Shown: positions 20,701 to 32,479, numbered from the stretch's first letter. The stretch is DNA of 64,000 nucleotides from Dipteris shenzhenensis (GCA_047967505.1 CM106540.1); one strand, 5' to 3'. Notes: a model not told the origin generated them from the sequence alone. Translations and numbers: made by a program.

Positions 20701-23150
20701 GAGAATCTGGCACGCCTAGATACAAAAATGTGCTCATAGCACATTGAGAGGATACCCATTCAATGCTTAGTTAGCATATTTGCTCCCCCCAAAACTTGGG
20801 CCTCGTTGATGACAGATCATATCGGGGGACCCTTTGATTTTGGGTTGTACACCACAAGCAAACTCGTGTCACATGTGGGCAAAAAACAAACGATAAAGTA
20901 ACACTAGCCCCACAACCTACAGCCCTACTTTCGTATTAATAATGCACACAAACACTGGTAGAGCAATACCTAGGAAAGCTCTCTTAGGTTGTCCATGTAT
21001 CTAGCATCAATTCCAATCACAAATTTTCAAAGTTCCATGAAATGAGTAGACATCTTAAATATTGGTGGACTATACAAAATGGTATAGACACTAGGGGAGA
21101 ATAAAATATTAGAATTTGCTACTTTTTCATGGAATAAAGGTTGGAATACATACCTTTTTTGCTCATTTAAATGGATGCACTTTTACAAAAACAACAATTA
21201 AACTAGTTTTAGGTGAGTAAATCACCTCTTCCCAATCTTTACAAGAGAATTGAGCCAACCTCTCTGTAAATAATTGCATCTTATATGAATGTCTTCATAC
21301 ACTTCATGAACCAAGATGGTTTAAGGCATATGGGTTGAAAAACTTTAAGCAAAGAAGATAATGTGCTACGAGCACCTAGATTGAATTCGTTTGATACATT
21401 TCGATGGAACCAAAGCTTGATCTTCTACTTCAATGGGACTTAAGTTTAGCCACCATCATAAACCAACCTAGATGGATTGACCAATTTGTCTGCCTAGAAA
21501 GTAATCACAAGATATGATGACAAAAGGGTGGATGTACATGAATTGGTTCACGGAATCTACACAGAATGGATGGCAGAACTCTATACACAAACTCAAAAGT
21601 ACAATAATATATGGCACAAAGAGATTATCACGGGATAAGCACAAAATCTTCAAGCAGATAGAATGCAAGATTAATGCACAATATGCATGAAAGTCCTGGT
21701 GAGGAGGTGATCAAAATGCAAGTGCACATACACAATTCCTAGGTGAAAGTAGGAAGTGCAAGGAAGGCAAGAGGAGAATAATGCCTCCAACTCAAGCAAC
21801 ACTTACCACAACAAAGAAGCTCAAGTGGTGCAACCGAATCAAATAGCTAAACATTACCATTGCCACCAATCGTAATGGAATCTCTAAATGCATATCGTAA
21901 GTCTCAGCATCAACCACCTCAATTTCTAACTTATTACTATACATATATAATATGTCTCCAAACCAGCAAAGATCCTTAGTACACATTCAACAAAGAAGAA
22001 GCATTGTTCAAACATTAAATATTGATTTGATGTAGAACAAGGAAAGTCAAACTTAGGGTCTAGATGTTCACCAAACATACAACTCTCAACGGGACAATAA
22101 TCAACCTTACTACAATGAACAAGATCAAATGGACACTTGGACAATCAATGCCACATGGCTCATGTCAATTCATAAGGACATCAAACTCTCCTCCGTTAAT
22201 CAATCAAGATAACCTTGAATCTCCTTTGAATAAGACAATCAAGATTCAAACATCCAATATATTTATGGATACTCTCTCTCTTTATCAAACATATTTTGCT
22301 AGTAATTAGTTTCATATCAATGGTTGATGCCATTGGTTTTGCTAGTAATGCAAGCAACAGGTTGCTGGATTTCCCCAAGTTTTGTGGTAGTTGATTATGT
22401 ACATCATGAATAAAGTTCTGCCATACTTTTGTTCTTGATGGGTTTAGGGTCTTGAGGAGAAACTAATTTCCAACAATGGGTAATACAAAAGAGACAAAGC
22501 AGTAGTCGAGAGATCGTTATAATCTGATAAAGAGAAAGCAACGGTTGGGTGCAAGTTGGTGACTATGATGTTGCAAAGTCCATTCTCTTGCTTGAACAAG
22601 AAGCTATAATCTCTCCAACCATTATGCAAATAATGCTTTAAATTTGTCAAAATGTAAAATGTATTTTCTTCTTAATTTGAATGTAACTAGTCTTTCATCG
22701 AAAAAATCGAATAATAACTAGTCGTTCAACACAAAAGTATTCACTTATTAAAGTTGAGAATGTGTATAGTAGAATACTTTCTAAAGTTGAGATCGTGTAT
22801 AGTAGTGCGCATGCTTTGACCATGGATTTAGAAAAATCCCCCCCCCTCTCTCCCCCCCTTCTCTCTCTCTCCCTCCCCAATTCCCATATAATTAGACTCT
22901 TACATCTATTAGTTGGATGGTGATAGATGGATTTAACGTGCTTATAGTGGTGTAAAATGTGTTTTTGGTGATAGATTTCACTGATGTATTTCACTGGAGT
23001 TACATGTGAGTTCCTATATGGACTCTCAATATCTAAGAATTTAGCATTGCTTTGGAGTAACTTCAACTACACTTGATGATAACATGCTTTTACCCTTTCA
23101 CTTACAAACTTAAGTGACGTAGGTGAGAACAACAACAATCAAAAGTATAC
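20701..23150. other. Unassigned interval
   Basis: AT-rich, with short ORFs of random appearance in all frames. A C/T-rich run at 22834-22880 is the only compositional feature. No domain was recognised. Confidence 0.5.
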
Positions 23151-23174
23151 TTGCAAAGCCCGTTTTTATGGAAG

Positions 23175-23545
23175 AGAATAAATGGCCTTTCTAATGGTAA
23201 GCGAATTGACAAACCACTTAGTACTTTCTATAGCCCCATAATTAAACCTATCAAGAAGAGAATAAGTTGCCTTTCTAATGGTAAGCGAATTAACAAACCA
23301 CTCAGTACTTTCTATAGCCCCATAATTAAACCTGTCAAACTTTATGCTTAACTTTTATTGGGAATCTGCACAGCAATATGCTCCTTTACTTTTACATGCC
23401 TATCACGGAGTAGTGAAAACGAAGAGGTAACAACATTGAACAGCTTGCTAATGAGTAGACGTGTAAACAAAACCACCTTGCAAAACTTATGCATTGCTAA
23501 TGAGTAGACGTTTAAACAAAACCACCTTGCAAAAGTTATGCGTTG
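23175..23545. repeat. Two local direct duplications (84 bp and 49 bp periods)
   Basis: GCCTTTCTAATGGTAAGCG with about 60 following bases occurs at 23185 and 23269 (period 84). Further right, GCTAATGAGTAGACGTKTAA with ACAAAACCACCTTGCAAAA occurs at 23447 and 23496 (period 49). Both pairs are nearly identical, which suggests recent local duplication. No gene is supported here. Confidence 0.85.
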
Positions 23546-23949
23546 GTTTTCCGCCAATTGTCTGAGAGGACCGATTCAATGTTAACGAGCATCCTGCTCA
23601 ATGAGTACAATTCTCTGCTTTACACGGGCTTCATCATCCGCCATAATCTATACCCTCTAGGCTCTAATATCTTGTCCTGAAATGACAGAGTGAGCACGAC
23701 CTAGACAAACGTATACAAATTGAGTCTTCAATAACCTCTATTGTTGATTCATATATACAAAAATTGCAGACACAGTAGATAGCATCCTTGTGATTGATAT
23801 CGGAAGAATTCAGAACCTCTATTGAAACAAAATGTCCACCCCTTACGAGGGCTCTATTCTTTGCAAATAAGTTCAGTATATACAACACTTCGGCCAGAAA
23901 GAATTAACTGCTTGTTCCCAATCCCGCCTGTGAGTGTATTACGACTTAC

Positions 23950-24483
23950 TTAAGCTGAGGCAGCTTCAGCCTCGACAAGGTAATCTGCACTGATCACTCT
24001 GCTCAGCCTACTTGGTTGGACTTTTGCCCTCAGCGAAGGAAGAGATGATGTTGTCACACTTCTCGAAATAACAGCACGCCGCGTGGAACGTATCGGAGGG
24101 ACCTGTAAGATCGGTTGAACTGAGTAGCTCCCAACGGTGCTCTCATCATCGCAAGATGGTTCCGGCGGACTGATACGAGGCGTACCAGGCCACTGCTTCA
24201 GGGTGCCTCGATGCAGACGACATCGGAAGGAGCCCACATGTCGGGTGGGGGAGCAGAGGCAAGTCCTGGGCGAAGTGGGAGACGAGGTGTTTTCTTGAGC
24301 GGTTCGTGCAGTGGTGGAGGGAGATGGGCGACCCAAAGAGGAGGTGGGGGGGGTACTCTGCGCGTCGTTGCGAGGGGAGGTGACGCAGAGGTCGGAGGAA
24401 GAGGAGATGGTGCGAGGGCTGGAAGCTTTGGAGAGGTTTCTGGCCTTGACGACGGTCTGGAAGATGGAAGAGGAGGGATGCAT
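23950..24483 (-). CDS. Plant serine-rich protein family member (177 aa)
   Basis: This intact single-exon ORF is the only convincing host gene. The protein is rich in Ser, Pro, Thr and Arg. It carries the family signature CLCSPTRHVGSFRCRLHR at residues 75-92; plant serine-rich proteins of the Arabidopsis AT5G25280/AT5G11090 type share a C-C-SPT-HPGSFRC-H motif there. It also has the conserved C-terminal segment RAKVQPSRLSRV at 152-163. The Cys-Cys/Cys-His arrangement suggests metal binding, but no biochemical function is established for the family, and I see no signal peptide or membrane segment. The start has a good context (GCCACC-ATG) and a pyrimidine-rich leader upstream. Codon use is GC-rich, unlike the flanking DNA, consistent with selection. 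His-Val replaces the usual His-Pro in the motif. The antisense 208-aa ORF is a shadow. Confidence 0.85.
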   Translation of the reverse strand: MHPSSSIFQTVVKARNLSKASSPRTISSSSDLCVTSPRNDAQSTPPTSSLGRPSPSTTARTAQENTSSPTSPRTCLCSPTRHVGSFRCRLHRGTLKQWPGTPRISPPEPSCDDESTVGSYSVQPILQVPPIRSTRRAVISRSVTTSSLPSLRAKVQPSRLSRVISADYLVEAEAASA

Positions 24484-24554
24484 GGTGGCGAGGCAAAGGG
24501 CAGCTGGCTATGGAGAAGGGGAAGCAGACTGCAAAGGACGAGGACGGTAGATGA

Positions 24555-24705
24555 AGGTTTGGAAGGCAGCTATAAAAAGAGCCACCACGAGAAGAAGAAG
24601 AAGCATCCAGCTTTTTGCATGGCTCAAAAAGCCCTCCTTTTAGTCTGCTTTTGCTTTCTCCGCAAAAACACCCCCTCCACATGTCATCCCCTCGACGTGG
24701 CACTT
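24555..24705 (-). promoter_or_regulatory. Putative promoter of the serine-rich gene
   Basis: Upstream of the minus-strand start at 24483, a TTTTTATAG sequence lies at about 24569-24577 and may serve as a weak TATA element. GACGTGGC at 24694-24701 contains the ACGTGGC core known from ABA- and stress-responsive plant promoters. A purine tract of GAAGAA repeats (TTCTTC on the sense strand, about 24591-24605) lies between them. Placement is plausible; function is inferred. Confidence 0.4.
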
Positions 24706-24839
24706 CCTATGTGGATTGCCACAAGGAATTGCCTCGCCCTTTTCTTGCCGAGTCATCTCCTCTCTTTCTCTATCCTCATCGCATCTCCTCCACCCATGCT
24801 CGCTCGCCCTCGCTCATCGATCGCCCTCAATTTTTAGAC

Positions 24840-25940
24840 ATCACCGACTCTGATTTCACCATCCATAGCTTTTTGCTCTTTATGAAATTCCCCAATACCA
24901 TCATTATCCACCCTTGTGGCCTCAATATAAATGATTCCCTCTTTGCACATAGCCTTTCCAAGAAAAGGGCATCTATATTAAGAATCAAAAAGGGGAAAAT
25001 GCTTACGTGTCAAGCTCAATGCCTTCTCCTTTAGAGGGCATTCTCACATTGCCCCAAAGATTGCTGAAGTTTGGAGAGACGGGGATATGGGATGCAAAAA
25101 GGATGTCCCTACTTTTTCGAGTGTAGAAGGAGAGAAACAACTAAATTTCAGGTGGTTCAGACGATGCTGATTTGCTTTGTTGAAGCGAACATGATGGAAC
25201 CCATATTTCTACGCTTAACATCACCTTTCTTCGCAATGCTAATCGGACGTTTTTTCAATCCTATAAAGGTGGCCAGAAGGTCTCCAACGCCCTTTTTTCA
25301 GAGCCCTGAAATGGAGGAACAATAAAAATCCCCTCACTCCAATCGAAAGAGGCTATCCAACTTTTTAGGGCCTCAGCATATTATAATCTCAAAAGGCTTT
25401 TCATTTTTAGGACACATCTCTTGATATAAAAAAAAGCCTGACTAAATCTTCACTTTCTTTAACACTTACTCTCAAATAGATGAAATTGAGTAGCATCTTT
25501 CGTGCATCTATGCCACTCCTTTCAAGAAATCTTGCTCATGGCTCACTAAAGTATAAAAGTGATTGCGTTTTTAATAAAAGTCACTATGACCATGACCTTG
25601 ATGGCTTGATTAGTTTTGTGACCTTTCAAAATATAACAGAGCCTCATCAAATTGGATTTCTTGTATGTCCCTTCATCTACATATTTTCCATAATATGTGA
25701 GGTCCAAGGGGGGGGGTCTTTTGGATGAGGGGGGCTAAAACAAAAAATACACGAAAATATTAAAACCCATCTCCTTTGAAATTGATGTAACTTTTTCATG
25801 TGTTACCCAAATTTCAAGGTGTAAAGACATATTTGAAGCTCTTTTAGTGTAGAACACAACCAAGTAGACATAGTTCTATTTGCCAGCGTGGTGATCATCA
25901 TAGATGTCCTTCTGTAATAAGTAGAAATAGGTAACTCCAT
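24840..25940. other. Unassigned interval
   Basis: Short ORFs only, including a 139-aa plus-strand ORF (24615-25034) without recognisable domains that overlaps the serine-rich gene's promoter. I do not support a gene here. Confidence 0.4.
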
Positions 25941-25945
25941 AACTC

Positions 25946-26230
25946 CAAGAACTAGCGCGGTGGTCGCTCCAAGCCAACCTTGAATTTTCTTGATCTGCAT
26001 GGGCAAGCTGCCTGTTGACAGGTGGCAAAGCTGCTACAAAAGGCTGGGCCATGACAGGTGGTCAGGCTAGAGACTGCACTACGGCGATGTTCAGAATGTC
26101 TCATTATTACACCAAGAACTAGCGCGATGGAATCTCCAAGCCAACCTTGAATTTTCATGATGGGCGTGCTGTCTAGTGACAGGTGGCAAAGCTGCGACAA
26201 AAGGCTGCGCGATGTGATAGTTGGTCATGA
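25946..26230. repeat. Direct repeat, two copies about 164 bp apart
   Basis: CCAAGAACTAGCGCGRTGG plus a following stretch that includes CTCCAAGCCAACCTTGAATT and GACAGGTGGCAAAGCTGC occurs at about 25946 and 26111. Copies are roughly 85-90 percent alike by eye and separated by a short unrelated segment. Confidence 0.85.
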
Positions 26231-26826
26231 CACAGATTACGTTGCACGAAGTAGTGCAGAGATGCACGATGTAGTCAAGCTAGAGACTTGCCCTGCGTGA
26301 AGTAGGGCAAAGCTGTCGTGTGTCTGCAATGTTCATAATAAATAGGTTGTGTCTCATTATTCTGCTAGTGTAGCATCATGACGTCGGGAAAATTTTCGAC
26401 GAGAGTGCGGGTCCGCCCCAAATTCCAAATCTCACCCAAGAGTGTGTCACGTTGTGGCCCCAAAATGGCCCCGAAAATAGTTCCACGATTGGCTACCCAA
26501 GCAAACATTGACCCTATGTACCTTGAGACAAATAATGTATATACACTATTCAAACTATACTTTACTTTTTAATGTTAGAATGCTAACACTCGTTAATAAT
26601 GTTACAATGAACTTGGTTTCTCGAATGATTTGATAGAACGAACCAAGCATGCCATTCTAAAATAGTGAGCACTTTTACTATATCATAATGAACATAGCAC
26701 TACATTAATTAAATAGAGCATGAATGTTATGTATGCAAAGCATGACTGGCAATCATAGCAATCTGTTTACGAATACTCAAAGGATTGTTTATCAAGGTGT
26801 TCTACCCATGTGCAAGCAACAAACAA

Positions 26827-26962
<136 letters not shown>

Positions 26963-27399
26963 TTGGACAAATAAAGAGAGACATAGTGCAAGCACCTTCG
27001 ACATGTTGTGCCACTTGAGCACATTTAGTTCATATGCAATGCGATGCACATTGCAACCACCTACCCAAACGTTTGGAGATACCTGCTTAAAGCCTATGTG
27101 TCGACTTGCTCAACTAGTTGGCATTGTCTAAAAGTTTAATTGTATTTTTTTAGATGTATCTCCATGCAACCACTGTGGTGGGTTGTTGGAGCTGTTTTAG
27201 TGCTATTTTGGTCCTAAACCAAGGAAAATGTAGTCCTGCTGTACTAGTATTTTAGTTCTTGTTGCAATAAATCCTAAATGAGGGAAAAAGTATTCTAAGC
27301 CACTGCTGTGACTAGAGGCCCGATGGTGCCATACAGATAATCAATTACAATGCATCGACTAAAAATTGAGCAAAAGAGATTACATCTACATCCATTGAA

Positions 27400-27700
27400 A
27401 ACAATTTATACTGAGAGCAAAAATTGAATATAAGATCTTACATTTTTTAAAACTCAGCAATTGCTGAGAGCCTTAGAGGCCAAAAGATTACATCTAGCGA
27501 GATCAGCCATTGTTGAGTGGTTTATATAAAAATTAGCAATAGTTTATAGTGAGAGCCTCAAATTGAACAAAATAGATTACATTTGTAAAAACTTAGCAAT
27601 TGCTAAGAGCCTTAGAGAACCAAAAGGTTACATCCAGCGAGCCAAAGGATCGTTGAGAGCCTCAGAGGCCAAAAGATTGCATCCAGCCATTGTTGAGTGG
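27400..27700. repeat. Diverged tandem repeat, period about 140 bp
   Basis: Two full units and a partial one share GCAATTGCTRAGAGCCTTAG, then CCAAAAGRTTACATCYAGCG, then TTTATASTGAGAGC. The inverted motif AGCAATTGCT is repeated inside. No gene is supported. Confidence 0.7.
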
Positions 27701-27884
27701 TTATGAGCCTCGCTGAGCAAGAGGATATTTGTACAACTCACTATTGCCAATTGCTGAAAGCACGAGGATATTTGTACAACTTAGTATTGCCGCCAACCTA
27801 GCTTGCTGTATTCGATTTTTTTGGGGGAGTCGATGGAGGAGATGATGGAGAGGCCGAAGACCGTGCACATTCCCAGGACTCAGA

Positions 27885-28166
27885 TTATGGCCCCCCAACA
27901 AGACCAGAGTACTCTTCTATGAAAATCATGAGCCCCTCATTAACGTTTAGGGGGAATCGATACCTCACATCCATATAGAGGCCAGAGGTGTGCATGCTAT
28001 CCAAGCTGGTGACATGCAGATATGGGGGGAATCGATCGAGGGAATGAAGAGATTCCACAAGAGCCAGCATTTCCAATCCTAAAGAGTGCAAAACAATTAC
28101 TTTATACGAGAAGGCAGACAAGATTGGGATCACGTTGCATTGAGGGGTGATAGTAGTAATAGGCAT
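27885..28166 (-). CDS. Candidate short ORF with promoter-like upstream region (93 aa)
   Basis: I do not recognise this protein. The start at 28166-28164 (CACC-ATG) is preceded by about 160 bp of pyrimidine-rich sequence and a TATATAA box at 28367-28361. The protein starts MPITTITPQCNVIPIL and contains RFPPYLHVTSLDSMHTSG and VNEGLMIFIEEYSG before a stop at 27885. An in-frame upstream ATG at 28355 would give 156 aa, but it lies only 6 bp from the TATA box and would precede the transcription start. It could be a first exon, a captured gene fragment or chance. Confidence 0.3.
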   Translation of the reverse strand: MPITTITPQCNVIPILSAFSYKVIVLHSLGLEMLALVESLHSLDRFPPYLHVTSLDSMHTSGLYMDVRYRFPLNVNEGLMIFIEEYSGLVGGP

Positions 28167-28360
28167 GGTGAAAATGAGTGGGTGAGCAGTGGAGCGGATG
28201 AGCAGGGGAATAGATGAGTGATGAGAGTTGGAGGAGAGAGCATGGAGGAAAGTAGAGCAGGGACAGAAGAGAGCTGAAGGAGGGTGTGTGGAGCAAAGTA
28301 GCAGTGCAGGGGCGGATGCGAGCAACGTAGAAAAATGCCAAATGCCAAATGCCACGGACC

Positions 28361-28367
28361 TTATATA
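28361..28367 (-). promoter_or_regulatory. TATA box candidate
   Basis: TATATAA on the minus strand, about 195 bp upstream of the ATG at 28166 and followed by a C/T-rich leader-like stretch. Nearby CCACGGTGGC-type satellite sequence begins just upstream. Confidence 0.35.
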
Positions 28368-28389
28368 TTACAAAGTTTGAGCCACCGTG

Positions 28390-29800
28390 GTGATTGGAGG
28401 CCCGATGTTCCATCCAAATAATCATGACTGTCGCCTTGATTAATCAAAATCTGAGGAGGGTGCCATCCAAATAATCATGAGCCAGTTTTAAGTGAAGTAG
28501 CCAAATGACAAATGCCACGTACCTTATCTTAATCAAAGCTTGAGCCACCGGGGATCATCTTCTTATTCTCCCTTTTCACCCGGAGGCCCGGTGTGCCATC
28601 CAAATAATCATGAGCCATTTTAAACCACCACCTTAATTAATCAAAATTCGAGGAGGGTGCTGTCCAAATTGAATTAGGAGCCATATTAATTGCAAGCCAC
28701 CACAGTGGCTAGTAATTAACTACTAGCCCAGTGGAATCTTAGGCACCACCCCAGATGCCACCTTGCCACCGATGGCAGTGGCAATTAATTATGACATGGC
28801 TAGTAATCATGAAGCAGATGCCAGTTCATTGGTAATTAACTAGTAATTAATTATGGTAATTAACTACACTCTACTGAGAATGCAAGCCAGATGTCTGGTA
28901 ATTAGTTGCACTCTATTGATCATGTAAGCTCGGTGGTGGTAGCTGGCAGGTGAATAATTGTAGGCCACTGCGGTGGCTGGTAATTAATTGCCATCCCGGT
29001 GGAATCTTAGCCACCACGATAGACGTGGCTGATGAGAGCCACCACCACTGGGGCAGTAATTACCACAAGCATAAATCATGAAGCCTAATCACCTCTAATC
29101 ACTCACTACCATGCACTCTACTGAGCATGCAAGCCTGATGACTGGTAATTAAGTGCACTCTACTGATCATGCAAGCCCGGTGGTGGTAACTAGTAGGTGA
29201 GTAATTGTGGGCCACCTCGGTGGGTGGTAATTAACTACCAACCCAGTGGAATCTTAGCCACCATAGACGTGGCTGATGAGAGCCACCACCACTAAGAAGT
29301 AATTACCACAAAAGTAAATTATGAAGCCTAATCACCTCTAATCACTCATTACCATGCACTACACTGAGCATGCAAGCCCAGTGACTGAGACGTGGCTGAT
29401 GAGAGCCACCACCACTGGGCAGTAATTACGACAAAAGTAAATCATGAAGCCTAAACACCTCTTATCACTCATTACCATGCATGCACTCATTACCATGCAC
29501 TCTACTGAGTATGCAAGCCCAGTGATTGGTAGTTAACTGCACTCATGCAAGCGTGGTGGTGGTAAATGGACCAGTGGTGGTAACTGTCAGGTGAGTAATT
29601 GCGGGCCACCACTGTAGTGGCTGCTGGTAATAAACTACCAAACCGGGGGAATCTTAGCCACCACCACAGACATGGCTGGTAATGTTTTATGCCACCACCG
29701 ATAGCTACCACTATCGGAAGATGGCAGTTGACGTAAATCCTGAAGCCTAATCACTCTAATCACTCATTACCATGCAAGGTAGTACTATAGCCTTAAATTA
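28390..29800. repeat. Satellite-like array, period about 250-270 bp
   Basis: Landmark GTGGAATCTTAGCCACCA recurs near 28733, 29001, 29248 and 29648 (spacings 268, 247 and 400). TGATGAGAGCCACCACCACT recurs near 29030, 29270 and 29397, and ATGCACTCTACTGAGCATGC is repeated between. The left part (28390-28690) shows a related older pattern with GCCATCCAAATAATCATGAG. A stray piece of the same family lies at 33570-33710. Units are diverged and shuffled, so the array is old. Confidence 0.85.
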
Positions 29801-30057
29801 ATCAAAATTCGGGCCAACCATTGTGGTGGCTCTCACCTTGATAGTTCCTTGTAGTCTGGCGACAAACTTAAGCCTCCGCTTTTCCATTCCCTTCATCATT
29901 TTGTCTTCTATCCCTCTTGACCGTTGCTTTCTCCCTTGCACTCGGACTGCAAACTTAAGCCTTCAATATTCCATTTCCTTCACTGCTTCGTTTTCTATCC
30001 CTCGCTACCTTTCTTTATCCCTTACACTCTTCTTGCAACTTCTATCCCCTCTCATAA

Positions 30058-31190
30058 TGGATCCCTCTAGACACACCAAGATCCAAAACGTGTCTGCGCA
30101 GTTTGAAAGCTCCTCACATAATCTTTCCTCCCACTCTACACAGTCTACGAGCTCCTCACACAATCTTTTCTCCCCCTCTGTAGCACAGTGCAAGAGCCTG
30201 ATCTTGAAATTGTGACATCTAGGAGCTCCTCACTCACTCTTCAAAAGCCCAATTTGGATGCTCTTAGCAACTTCACCAGGTTGGTACAGGAGGGCAACGT
30301 GAAGGAGGGACAAATAGTTAGTGAAGGTCAGAAGACTACCATCACTGAAATCATGATTGAAAATGTGCCAGGCATTCCTAGAGGCAATTTACAAGCACAC
30401 TTTGTGGGGAGAAGCAATGGAAGAGACATGATATTCTATATGTATACCCCAACACTCAGATTAGTAAATATGGTGGAGTCAAGCTTTCTAGCTTGCCAAC
30501 AGACCTCCAAGATGTGCTGAAGAAGACAATTCACATCTTTCCTGATATGAGAGGGACCATGGAGTTCTGGCAGGTTCAAGCAATAGTAGAGCAGCTGAAA
30601 GGACACGATGTCTCTTTCTCAAGGGTGATATCCAAGAGCGTGATAACCAACTTCAATGCACCTGATAACATCTACCCTCAAAGGGATTTTTGAGCAATCC
30701 GATAAGAAGATGTCTAAAAACCAGAGCGGTGATGCAGGAGCTGCAAGAGAGCTTCATGACCAGGAAGGATGGAGCAGAGAGCAGCCACGGTGGAGAAGAC
30801 AATGAGGTATCTCTCCATGCCAGGAAGGATGTAGAGCAGCCACGGTGGAGCAAGTTGGTGGTAGCCACAGTGGGGGTTGTTATCTAGAACCACTTTCAGA
30901 AAGATTAAGCTACAAGACCCTGCAACAAGATTATGATAGGGTTGTGCACAAGCTTATAGTGGCTTTTAAAAAGCAATCGATTGTCATGAGAGATTTCGAA
31001 ACTAGAGTGGAAGTCCTGGAAATTGCCCATGTTGATGCTATTGAGAGAAATTTAAGTAGCTTCAAGAGATGCTGAGGGAAATAAATGAAGCTATTGCATG
31101 GAGTGAGCAGAGTGGAGGAGATGAAAGAGAACATCTGCAGCCTTTGATTGAGGGAGGAAGGAATCAAGGAGCAACTTCTTCATGTACAGA
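30058..31190 (+). pseudogene. Gene-like reading frames, unknown protein
   Basis: A series of plus-strand frames looks like one broken protein. It starts at 30058 with MDPSRHTKIQNVSAQFESSS after a pyrimidine-rich leader. It continues at 30188-30520 (SNFTRLVQEGNVKEGQ, TITEIMIENVPGIPRG), shifts frame at about 30450 to SSLPTDLQDVLKKTIHIFPD and EFWQVQAIVEQLKGHDVSF (to 30693), and ends with a probable coiled coil, YKTLQQDYDRVVHKLIVAFK and VLEIAHVDAIERN (to 31075). An internal duplication of ACCAGGAAGGATG with GCAGCCACGGTGGAG lies at 30755-30860. I recognise no family. It could be a decayed host gene or the product of an unidentified transposon. Confidence 0.35.
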
Positions 31191-31548
31191 GGTAGACTGT
31201 GGTATTGATAGTCACAATAGTTAAATCGAATGCCTATCATGTTATGTAGAAGGGTTCAAAATGCATGATCTACCATACCCCCATCATAGATGACTGCATG
31301 ATCTGATGGCATGCATGCTATCACCCTATGCATGTTTTTTGCTTTGGGGTTTTTGTGCATGCAAGCTTAGTATGCAGAGTATGTAATGTGCCATTGCCCA
31401 GGTCATGGACATATCAAAAAATGTGCGAGAAAGTAGATGTTGTAGCTCAATTTGCCATTTGGGAAAAAATTGCAAAAGACAAGCAGCTTAAATTGAAGAA
31501 CGCCAAGCCCGACTACAAAGAAAAGGAGCTGGAAGGGATGAACCAACC

Positions 31549-31794
31549 CTCGGGGGGGTCACTATGTATAAACCCTCTACACCACGTGCGTTCAAGGCCT
31601 ATTTCTAAAATCCCTTATCTGTAAAATTTCCATTAATAAAATGTACCCCTTTTCTATACAAATCTGTAAATATTTCCCAAAACTAATTTAAATAGTCCCT
31701 TATGTATATTTATTCCTGTAAATTTTAGAAATAAAAAATATCATTCTGTTGAACTCACATGATAGGGTTACATATGATGAGTGACCCCCCTGAG
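31549..31794. mobile_element. MITE copy 1 (246 bp)
   Basis: Terminal inverted repeats CTCGGGGGGGTCACT (left) and AGTGACCCCCCTGAG (right) bound a non-coding body. It is flanked by an 8-bp duplication, AACCAACC, at 31541-31548 and 31795-31802. Inside each end is a second inverted motif, CACGTGCGTTCAA versus TTGAACTCACATG. The size equals copy 2 at 55755-56000, to which it is about 95 percent identical by eye. There is no coding capacity. Confidence 0.93.
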
Positions 31795-32150
31795 AACCAA
31801 CCCCCTTGAGGAAAAAAGCAAGAAGGGCGAGCCTACAACTAGGGAGCTCAGAGTAAGGAAAGAGGAAGTGGAGGGGCCGGGCCCTTGAAGGGAGGAGCCA
31901 TCCCCCTTCAGGAAAGGAGTAAGGAGGGCCAAGCCTGCAATTAGGGAGCTCAAAAAGGCAACCTGCTCAAAGCAATGTGGAAGTAGCCATTGGAGGGAGG
32001 AACCCGCCCCCTTCAGGAAAGGAGCAAGAAGGGCCAAGCTTACAATCAAGGAGCTCAAAAGCGACCTGCTCAAAGCAATGTGGAACCATCCCCCTAAAGG
32101 AAAGGAGTATTTGAGATGTAATCTATTGAAATATTTAACGTTCTCCAAAG
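31795..32150. other. Unassigned repeat-rich interval
   Basis: A short internal duplication: CCCCCTTSAGGAAAGGAG followed by GGGCCAAGCYTRCAAT and AGGGAGCTCAAA recurs at about 31800, 31905 and 32007 (period about 100 bp). ORFs across it follow the repeat. No gene is supported. Confidence 0.6.
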
Positions 32151-32219
32151 TTTACTTGGGCAATGTATCTGTTTTAGGATAACACTTTGCAGCAATGCGA
32201 TTCATTCTAGTATAGCATT

Positions 32220-32410
32220 GGTTGGTTGCTGCTTGGAGGTTGGTTGCACAGTAGGATATTAACTGCCACTAGCATGATGGTTTGCTTCTATTATATTAAC
32301 TACCACCGGTATGGTCGCCAGCGCGGTCGTTGGTTGCACACTAGGATATTAACTACCACCAATGTAGTGGTTTACTTCTATTATTATTATTACAAGATGA
32401 ATGGCATACA
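32220..32410. repeat. Tandem pair, TTGGTTGCACACTAGGATAT type
   Basis: GGTTGGTTGCACASTAGGATATTAACTRCCAC, followed by a TGGTTTRCTTCTATTATT tail, occurs at 32238 and 32332. Single copies recur at about 33424 and 51290, where they lie next to the dispersed repeat described at 32480-33540. Confidence 0.8.
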
Positions 32411-32479
32411 ATTCATTTGTTTAGGATTTGTAGATTAGTTATGGGATTTTGTATTTCTCAATGTAAGCGCAGTTATTAT

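Noticed and set aside
24211-24837. 208-aa plus-strand ORF
   Set aside because: Antisense to the serine-rich gene; GC-rich antisense frames often stay open, and the minus-strand product has a clear family motif.
25700-25740. G-run as a fifth MITE end (CAAGGGGGGGGGTC)
   Set aside because: No matching inverted end, inner motif or target duplication was found within 500 bp.
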